The notes beneath the pieces were generated by a model. It did not search any database and was not told the DNA's origin. It was given only the letters and a program-made list of their open reading frames with translations. The translations under genes were made by a program, and so were the position numbers. A DNA stretch of 64,000 nt from Gilvimarinus polysaccharolyticus (GTDB lineage: Bacteria; Pseudomonadota; Gammaproteobacteria; Pseudomonadales; Cellvibrionaceae), in contig NZ_LFIJ01000001.1 of assembly GCF_001187555.1 (NCBI RefSeq), positions 398,169 through 462,168 of the forward strand. The letters run 5' to 3'. Of the stretch, positions 58,164-64,000 are shown one piece after another; within the stretch, counting starts at the first letter, position 1, and the number at the start of each line of letters is the position of its first letter.

Positions 58164-60107
58164 ATGACGTATCGCGTGTTAACAAGGCCTATGGGCTGGA
58201 CGCTGTTATGTTTAAGTATTGCCGTGGCCACAGGTTGTGGTGGTGACAATAACACCGAGGGATTGGAAACCATAAAAGTCACCGCTAGTAGTGGCGAGGG
58301 CGGCACCGTTACGCCGCTTGAATCGGATGTACCGCGTGGCGCTGTATTGCACGTCACTGCTCAGCCAGAGTTAGGTTATCGTTTGCTGAGCATGTCGGGC
58401 TGCGACGGCGCCATCACTGGCGAGAACAACTATAAAAGTGCCGAAATTGAAGCGCCATGCCATATAGAAGCGACGTTTGAAACAGGTCCAGTAGAAGAAC
58501 TGGGCAATTTACAGTTTAGCAACACCTCCATCGCCCGCAGTATTGGTTTTAAGTGGGATGAGGTGACTTACGCGCTGCGCTACAAGCTGTATAAAAATAT
58601 TGATGGGCAGTCGGGCTTTACTCAGATTGGCCCCGAGTTTGCCGGTGATGAGCTGAGCTATCAAAGCGTCGAGACCCTGTACGATAACCTTAATGCGGAA
58701 TATAAACTCGAGGCCTGTAACGATGAGAGTTGCACCGATTCCGAGCTGCTAGTAACCGACAGTGCGATTAACCAAGCCATTGGTTACGTCAAACGCCCTA
58801 ATGGCGACAACAGTTTGCGTTTAGGTTATGCCCTGGCCTTTAGTAGTGATGGCAAAACCCTAGTGGCGAGCGCGCCGGAAAATTGCAGCGCCGACAATGA
58901 CGGTCTTTGCAGCGGGGTGGTGTATGTTTACCGATTGGGCGATACGAGTTGGCAATTTGAGGCCGCGATTGAGTTAGACGATATTCGTGCCGACTCGCGT
59001 TTTGGTGAGCGGTTGAGCTTGAGCCGTGACGGCAATATGCTGGCCATTAGCGCGCCTTTGGTGTCGGCCTCATTTAGTGATACCAATAATACACGTGTCG
59101 GTGCGGTGTATATCTACGAGTTTAGTGATGACAGCTGGACTCAGATGCAAGCGCTTAGCGGCGATGATCAAGGCGAAGATGACACCCGTCTGCTGGGCTT
59201 TGGCGCCGATATCGCGTTAAGTGGTGATGGCGATACGCTAGCCGTAGTGGCACAAGAGTTAATCGACGAAGACGGCCAAGCACTGCTGTACCGTTTAACC
59301 TTGGATGAAGATGACGAGCGCGTGTGGGAACTAGAACAGCGTTTTGATACTGCCAGCGCGGTGAGCTTAGATAACAGCGGTGATTACTTGGCACTGGGTG
59401 TACGTAACGCAGCGGGTCTGGAGGACGAAGAAGCAAACGTTGGTGTTACCGAGCTGTATCACTATGGTGTCGATGCCGACGATGAGGATGAAGGCGAGGT
59501 GTGGCAGCTCGACGCCGAGCTGAATGCCCCTGAGGTTTTTGTGGGCCAGCATTTTGGTCATCGGGTATTGCTCAGTAGCAATGGCCAAAAATTATTGGTG
59601 GGCGTGAACTACGACAGCACCGTGGTTGAGACGGCAGAGCTGGAGAGGCCAGAAGTGTATATGTATCAACGTAACTCTGATCAATGGAGCTTAGCTCACA
59701 CTTTTGCCCAGCTTGAGCAACAAGGCGCGAGCAACACCGAGGATGACGGTTGGTCGCGGTACGGCAGCGCATTGGCTATGAATAGTGATGGCACACGAGT
59801 GTTGATTGGCGACCCGGCCGAAGATGGCGACGGCAATGGTTTTTTTGCTAACGACAGTATCAATAGCGCGCAATTGGCCGGCGCAGCCTACCTGTATAAC
59901 TACGTCGATGGTGCGTGGCAAGACGAGGTGTATATAAAGGCGAAAAATACGGATGCTGGTGACCGCTTTGGTGCCGCGGTGAGTATTAGCGGCGACGGTA
60001 AAATTATTGCAGTAGGTGCGCCAGAGGAAGACGGCTCAGCGGTTGGAGTCGATACTGTGGTGGCAGCTGATAATGCTGATGGCAGTGGTGCGGTGTATTT
60101 GTATTAA
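58164..60107 (+). CDS. FG-GAP (integrin alpha-like) repeat lipoprotein
   Basis: ATG at 58164 with AAGGGAG upstream gives 647 residues. The lipobox AVATGC places the lipid at C25. A Gly/Thr-rich repeat domain (ASSGEGGTVTPL to HIEATFE, InlB B-repeat-like) is followed by a fibronectin III-like domain (IGFKWDEVTYALRYKLYK). Then come about seven propeller blades of the FG-GAP type, such as LRLGYALAFSSDGKTLVASAP, SRFGERLSLSRDGNMLAISAP and DRFGAAVSISGDGKIIAVGAP, with acidic Ca2+-like loops. It is probably a surface-exposed binding or adhesion protein; the ligand is unknown. Confidence 0.85.
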   Translation: MTYRVLTRPMGWTLLCLSIAVATGCGGDNNTEGLETIKVTASSGEGGTVTPLESDVPRGAVLHVTAQPELGYRLLSMSGCDGAITGENNYKSAEIEAPCHIEATFETGPVEELGNLQFSNTSIARSIGFKWDEVTYALRYKLYKNIDGQSGFTQIGPEFAGDELSYQSVETLYDNLNAEYKLEACNDESCTDSELLVTDSAINQAIGYVKRPNGDNSLRLGYALAFSSDGKTLVASAPENCSADNDGLCSGVVYVYRLGDTSWQFEAAIELDDIRADSRFGERLSLSRDGNMLAISAPLVSASFSDTNNTRVGAVYIYEFSDDSWTQMQALSGDDQGEDDTRLLGFGADIALSGDGDTLAVVAQELIDEDGQALLYRLTLDEDDERVWELEQRFDTASAVSLDNSGDYLALGVRNAAGLEDEEANVGVTELYHYGVDADDEDEGEVWQLDAELNAPEVFVGQHFGHRVLLSSNGQKLLVGVNYDSTVVETAELERPEVYMYQRNSDQWSLAHTFAQLEQQGASNTEDDGWSRYGSALAMNSDGTRVLIGDPAEDGDGNGFFANDSINSAQLAGAAYLYNYVDGAWQDEVYIKAKNTDAGDRFGAAVSISGDGKIIAVGAPEEDGSAVGVDTVVAADNADGSGAVYLY

Positions 60108-60130
60108 CTCGGTAAGGTAACGCTAATAAA

Positions 60131-60160
60131 AAAAAGGCGCTGAAATCTCAGCGCCTTTTT
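60131..60160. terminator. Bidirectional intrinsic terminator
   Basis: AAAAAGGCGCTGA (60131-60143) pairs perfectly with TCAGCGCCTTTTT (60148-60160) around AATC, between convergent genes. Confidence 0.93.
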
Positions 60161-60179
60161 TATTGTTGCTGGTTTAATA

Positions 60180-61193
60180 TTAAGCGAGAATTTTATTGAT
60201 ACTTGCGAGCTCGGCATCGCTAAAGTTTAAGTTGTTAAGGGCTGCCACCGAATCTTCAATTTGTGCCACTCGGCTAGCACCAATAATGGCGCTAGTTACC
60301 GTCTTGTTATTTAGCACCCAAGCCAATGCCATTTGCGCAAGCGATTGACCACGCGCCTCGGCAATTTGGTTCAATGCATTGATTTTAGTTAGTGTCGCCT
60401 CGTCAAGATCATTTTCGCTGAGGTAAATTTGCTCGCCACGTGCGGCACGCGAATCTTTAGGGATTCCGCCTAGGTATTTGTTGGTGAGCCGGCCTTGCGA
60501 CAGCGGTGAAAACACAATGGCACCTGCGCCCTCGTCATCTAACACATCGGTTAGGCCATCTTCGATCCAACGGTCGAGCATGTTGTAACGTGGCTGATGA
60601 ATCAACAGCGGGGTGCCTAGACTTTTTAAAATGGCAGCGGCCTCACGGGTTTGTGCCGGATCGTAGTTAGAGACACCCACGTACAAGGCGCGGCCTGAGC
60701 GAACGATATAATCGAGCGCCTGCATGGTTTCTTCTAATGGGGTTTCTGGATCAAAGCAGTGCGAGTAAAAAATATCAAAGTAATCGACACCACAGCGTTT
60801 TAAACTTTGGTCGCAGCTGGCCACTAAGTATTTACGTGAGCCGCCAATACCGTAAGGCCCGGGCCACATGTCGTAGCCGGCTTTGCTGGAGATGATTAGC
60901 TCGTCGCGGTAGTGCGATAAGCCCTCGGCCATCACCTGGCCAAAGGTAGATTCAGCGGAGCCGAAGTTGGGGCCGTAGTTGTTGGCTAAATCGAAGTGGT
61001 TAATGCCTAAATCAAATGCGCGGTGAATCATATCGCGGGCGTTTGATAACGAGTCGACCGCGCCAAAGTTCTGCCAAAGCCCTAGGGATAATTGCGGTAA
61101 CCGTAAACCGCTGTTACCGCAACGCGGGTAAGCCATAGATTGGTAGCGATTGGTGTCTGCAACGTAGCGTGGATTTGGCTCGTGGGTAATCAT
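60180..61193 (-). CDS. L-glyceraldehyde 3-phosphate reductase-type aldo/keto reductase (YghZ-like)
   Basis: ATG at 61193 (MITHEPNPRY) gives 337 residues; a further ATG-equivalent start at 61214 is unlikely. It has the AKR14/YghZ pattern YQSMAYPRCGNSGLRLPQLSLGLW, D68 and Y73 in FDLANNYGPNFGSAE, K104 in IISSKAGYDMWPGPYG, and HQPRYNMLDRW. YghZ reduces L-glyceraldehyde 3-phosphate and methylglyoxal with NADPH. AGAGG lies upstream. Confidence 0.92.
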   Translation of the reverse strand: MITHEPNPRYVADTNRYQSMAYPRCGNSGLRLPQLSLGLWQNFGAVDSLSNARDMIHRAFDLGINHFDLANNYGPNFGSAESTFGQVMAEGLSHYRDELIISSKAGYDMWPGPYGIGGSRKYLVASCDQSLKRCGVDYFDIFYSHCFDPETPLEETMQALDYIVRSGRALYVGVSNYDPAQTREAAAILKSLGTPLLIHQPRYNMLDRWIEDGLTDVLDDEGAGAIVFSPLSQGRLTNKYLGGIPKDSRAARGEQIYLSENDLDEATLTKINALNQIAEARGQSLAQMALAWVLNNKTVTSAIIGASRVAQIEDSVAALNNLNFSDAELASINKILA

Positions 61194-61332
61194 GGTGTGG
61201 CCTCTTGGTGGCAATCTCAGATCTAGTGCTGTGACTTATTATGAATGTGTGTCAGTTAATGGCCTTATTCTACGCAAAAGCCGACCGCAAGCGGTCGGCC
61301 ATGACGATTCTTAACTAAGTTTTATGTCGTGC

Positions 61333-62250
61333 TTAGGCGCTAAACAAGTCGTCAACCGATAGGTAACGTTCACCGGTATCGTAGCTGAAGGTCAGTATCC
61401 GGCTGCCTGGGGCAAATTCAGCTTCACGTTGTTTGATGGCGGCCAAGCTCGCGCCCGATGAGATGCCGACAAAAATGGCTTCTTTGCGGGCGCATTCACG
61501 GGCCATTTCAAAGCTATCGGCTTCGCTGACAGCAATCGTGCCATCGAGGCTGTTGGTGTTGAGAATCTCGGGTATAAAGCCTGCGCCAATGCCTTGTAAA
61601 CGGTGTGGACCTTTGTCTTTGCCGGCAATAACTTGCGAGTTTTCGGGCTCGACGGCAAAGGTTTGCAGCTTGGGAAAGGCCGCCTTAAGCTCTTCTGAGC
61701 AGGCGGTAATATGGCCGCCAGTGCCGACGCCGGTGATTAAGTAATCAAGACCTTCGGGGAAATCGGCCACAATCTCTTTGGCCGTCGTGTTGCGGTGCGC
61801 TTCGACGTTGATTGGGTTGTTGAACTGTTGTGGTACCCAGCTGTTGGGGTAATCGTCGTGCAGCTCGTTGGCCTTAGAGATAGCCCCGCCCATCCCTAAC
61901 TCTTTGGGGGTGAGTACTAGCTCGGCGCCCAGCGCCTTCATCACTTTGCGGCGTTCGATAGACATGGATTCGGGCATGGCTAAGATCAGGCGGTAGCCAC
62001 GGGCTGCGGCCACCATAGCAAGGCCAATACCGGTGTTGCCGCTGGTGGGCTCGATAATGACAGTGCCGGGCTTCAGTAAGCCTTTTTGTTCGGCTTCGTT
62101 GATCATCGCCAGCGCAATACGATCCTTAATACTACTGCCAGGATTAAAACGTTCGACCTTCATCCACACTTCGATGTCGTCGCGAAACAGGTTGTTGATT
62201 CTGACGTGGGGGGTGTTGCCGATGGTATCGAGGATACTGTTGACTTTCAT
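61333..62250 (-). CDS. cysK: Cysteine synthase (O-acetylserine sulfhydrylase)
   Basis: ATG at 62250 ([18 protein letters not shown]) with GGGAG upstream gives 305 residues. PLP enzyme of fold type II: K42 in [12 protein letters not shown] is the Schiff-base lysine, [11 protein letters not shown] binds the substrate carboxylate, and [14 protein letters not shown] binds phosphate. It makes cysteine from O-acetylserine and sulfide. The sequence resembles CysK more than CysM, but the isoform is not proven. The frame continues upstream to 62409, overlapping the next gene without a start signal. Confidence 0.9.
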   Translation of the reverse strand: MKVNSILDTIGNTPHVRINNLFRDDIEVWMKVERFNPGSSIKDRIALAMINEAEQKGLLKPGTVIIEPTSGNTGIGLAMVAAARGYRLILAMPESMSIERRKVMKALGAELVLTPKELGMGGAISKANELHDDYPNSWVPQQFNNPINVEAHRNTTAKEIVADFPEGLDYLITGVGTGGHITACSEELKAAFPKLQTFAVEPENSQVIAGKDKGPHRLQGIGAGFIPEILNTNSLDGTIAVSEADSFEMARECARKEAIFVGISSGASLAAIKQREAEFAPGSRILTFSYDTGERYLSVDDLFSA

Positions 62251-62398
62251 AGTGGCGCTCCCAAAATAAGTGAGGCAATAACTTAACAGAAACAAGGCGT
62301 TTTGGGCAGTGTGTGCGGGCTCTGAATTAGCGCTTAGGCCTTGGCCGCCACACGGATGGGTATGGCAGTCAAGCAAGCAAGGCCCGCATACCATAGGC

Positions 62399-63661
62399 TT
62401 AGCCATCAAGCAGGGCGCTGGCTAACACCTCAGACGGCTTGCCGGTTAACTCTTGAGCAATGTCGCGCAGTTGCTCCAAGCTGACTTTGCCCAGTTGCAT
62501 CATGGCGCGGGTGGCGTTGTCTAAACTTTTTTCACCGTTGGTGCGTGAGCGTATCTCGGCGTCGAGCTCGCCAAACAGCAGTGCGGCGCGGGCGGTACGC
62601 TCGCCGCTAGAGGCGCCGCCACGCAGAGTTTTGATGTCTTTACTCCAGTTACTCAGCCAGTTTTCAACACGCGCTAGACGGTCGTCTGTGAGACCACCGG
62701 CACGGTGTAAAACGGTATAAGAGTAATATTCAGCCAAACCTTCGGCAATCCAATCATCGCCTTTGGCGCCTCTGATACGCGTGAGTGTGTGTATTAACTC
62801 ATGCAATAAAGTACTGGTGCCGTTCTCGCTGACCATAGGCCGGGCGGTGTGAACAAACAGCGAGTTTGGCCCTGACAAACCGCCGCGCCACATGGGGTCA
62901 CCGGCCATTACTAGAATGATTTTGGGCGGTGTTTTACCTACAATTTGGCTCAGTGTTGGCCAGTTGAGCATTACAAAACTCATTAAATCCATGCGCCGGA
63001 TATCTTCACCGGCCGGGCCACTAATGGCGATATGTGTTGTAGGTAAGCGCTCGCGGCGGGGGCCCAGTTTGCCGGCAATAAACCAACCAGTGGGGCGATC
63101 AAAGCGGCGCTCGAGGTTGTCGATAATAAAATTGCCCTCAGCGGTCTTCTCCCAGCCGCTGTTTACGCTGGGCCAGTCGCTCGGCAGGGTAAAGTGCAAA
63201 GTGGCCTGACTCTCAATGCCTTTGCGGCCACGGACTATGGCCGGCGGAATTAAATCATCACCGCGAAAAATTGCAAAATCGGTCGCGCGCAATGAATCGT
63301 AACCCCCGTTGCGGCGTTTGTGGTTGAGGCTGACCTCAAGGCTAAACCACGGATTGTCAGTGGGCGGTTGCCAGAGGGCTCGGCCATTTTTTAGTGTTAA
63401 CTCGCCATTGGCTTTGATGTTGTGGTGTAGATGCTCGTCGAGGTTAAAGTCAATTTCACTAAGGCCACTGTCATCTCCCAGCTCAATGCGTACGAAAGCG
63501 TGGGTGTCGCTTTGACTGAGATCTACGCGGTAGTTAATAAGGTAGCTTTGTTTGTCACTGGCATGGCTGTTGAGCACTCCTAGCATGGTAAGAATTAGAC
63601 TGAAGCTAAGAATTAAAAGTGACGATTTTGGTGCTAACCGTGGAGCAAGAGCAATTGACAT
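62399..63661 (-). CDS. Exported M61-like zinc metallopeptidase
   Basis: ATG at 63661 gives 420 residues with a strong signal peptide (hydrophobic [16 protein letters not shown], cleavage near NSHA). An N-terminal beta domain (about 35-220) precedes the gluzincin domain. H287-E288-L-I-H291 ([10 protein letters not shown]) and downstream E307 in [11 protein letters not shown] form the HExxH...E zinc site. The family is near M61 glycyl aminopeptidases, which have similar N-terminal beta domains. It is probably periplasmic. It is co-directional with cysK, but 148 nt apart. Confidence 0.8.
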   Translation of the reverse strand: MSIALAPRLAPKSSLLILSFSLILTMLGVLNSHASDKQSYLINYRVDLSQSDTHAFVRIELGDDSGLSEIDFNLDEHLHHNIKANGELTLKNGRALWQPPTDNPWFSLEVSLNHKRRNGGYDSLRATDFAIFRGDDLIPPAIVRGRKGIESQATLHFTLPSDWPSVNSGWEKTAEGNFIIDNLERRFDRPTGWFIAGKLGPRRERLPTTHIAISGPAGEDIRRMDLMSFVMLNWPTLSQIVGKTPPKIILVMAGDPMWRGGLSGPNSLFVHTARPMVSENGTSTLLHELIHTLTRIRGAKGDDWIAEGLAEYYSYTVLHRAGGLTDDRLARVENWLSNWSKDIKTLRGGASSGERTARAALLFGELDAEIRSRTNGEKSLDNATRAMMQLGKVSLEQLRDIAQELTGKPSEVLASALLDG

Positions 63662-63924
63662 AAGACGGTGGTTCCTAAAAGTACTATTTGTAGCGAGTGA
63701 TTTAAGCTTGGAGCCAAAAGCCCTTGGCAGGTTCATTAATATGAGCGGCGAAACGGCTTTTTGTGATGCGCGTTGGATAAATCTTGCCCCAGTTGTTTGT
63801 GATCACTATGATTGCCCCTTTTTTTGTTGCCGCCAATGGATAGCGGCCAGTCAGTGCCAGCGCTTGATTATAAGAGTGGCGCAAGTATGAGCTAAAAAGC
63901 ACAGCCAAACGAGGGGGTAAGCGT

Positions 63925-64000
63925 TGAAAAGCAGGTTACAAGCTTGGTGGGGGTTACTGGGGTTCGAGCCTAACACGACCAGTCATCATGAAAAATTAAT
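63925..64000 (+). CDS. 5' end of a gene cut by the window edge, possibly HPP-family membrane protein
   Basis: A TTG at 63925 preceded by GAGGGGG opens a frame running to the window end (25 codons): KSRLQAWWGLLGFEP followed by NTTSHHEKL. The EKL after a Trp/Pro-rich start resembles the N-terminus of HPP-family membrane proteins. This is a weak call from very short sequence. Confidence 0.35.

Noticed and set aside
62251-62409. 53-residue N-terminal extension of cysteine synthase
   Set aside because: A Cys- and His-rich extension unlike the family, with no ribosome site. ATG at 62250 has GGGAG and the conserved start [14 protein letters not shown].
63940-63975. GGGGTTCGAGCC as a tRNA T-arm
   Set aside because: The flanking sequence does not form acceptor or anticodon stems; a protein frame fits better.

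Overview
The window looks like chromosomal DNA of a polysaccharide-degrading gammaproteobacterium, most plausibly a marine or soil member of the Cellvibrionaceae (Cellvibrio/Saccharophagus/Teredinibacter type). The reasons are secreted GH5 enzymes with long polyserine linkers and carbohydrate-binding modules, a GH13 amylase, a GH3 glucosidase and a GH10 xylanase, together with the core order tilS-pyrG-kdsA-eno, relA-mazG and ppnN. Lineage is inferred from gene content, not from a marker-gene search.

Layout. 1-8.3 kb: 3' part of a flavin-dependent tryptophan-halogenase-like gene, a secreted animal-type alpha-amylase with three tandem C-terminal modules and two operator-like repeats upstream, a secreted hypothetical, two methyltransferase-like proteins, an exported alpha/beta hydrolase and a sugar acetyltransferase. 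8.4-16 kb: a GH5 cellulase divergent from a membrane-bound AraC-type regulator, the rRNA methyltransferases rlmF and rlmJ, a RIO-type kinase and glucokinase. 16-25 kb: a GH3 glucosidase divergent from glk around an 18-bp palindrome, relA-mazG, and a CBM2-GH5 cellulase whose upstream region carries nearly the same palindrome. The two sites suggest that cellulose breakdown and glucose entry share one repressor. 25-34.6 kb: an HDAC-like deacetylase, greB, an S9 peptidase, tilS, pyrG, kdsA and eno.

34.7-37.7 kb: an AT-rich accessory islet directly after eno. It holds at least one clear integron attC site, a second attC-like structure, a predicted PD-(D/E)XK nuclease cassette, a two-TM protein cassette and another hypothetical gene. 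No integrase is visible. 37.7-49.7 kb: a GH10 xylanase lipoprotein paired with a nucleoside-hydrolase-like exported protein, then stress and detoxification genes with adjacent regulators: aldo/keto reductase and AraC, a GFA protein, a subclass B1 metallo-beta-lactamase, LysR with VOC and GST genes, YghU, and an AhpD-like protein facing a TetR across two matching operators.

49.7-52 kb: between the TetR gene and ppnN lies what I consider the most interesting element, an apparent CsrB/RsmZ-type regulatory RNA on the minus strand. It has about 15 GGA motifs in about 330 nt, several of them in hairpin loops, a U8 intrinsic terminator, and a GacA-like upstream activating sequence. 52.3-57.8 kb: a complete urease operon ureDABCEFG plus a small His-rich membrane protein. 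58-64 kb: an FG-GAP repeat lipoprotein, a YghZ-type aldo/keto reductase, cysteine synthase, an M61-like exported metallopeptidase, and the start of a further gene cut by the window edge.
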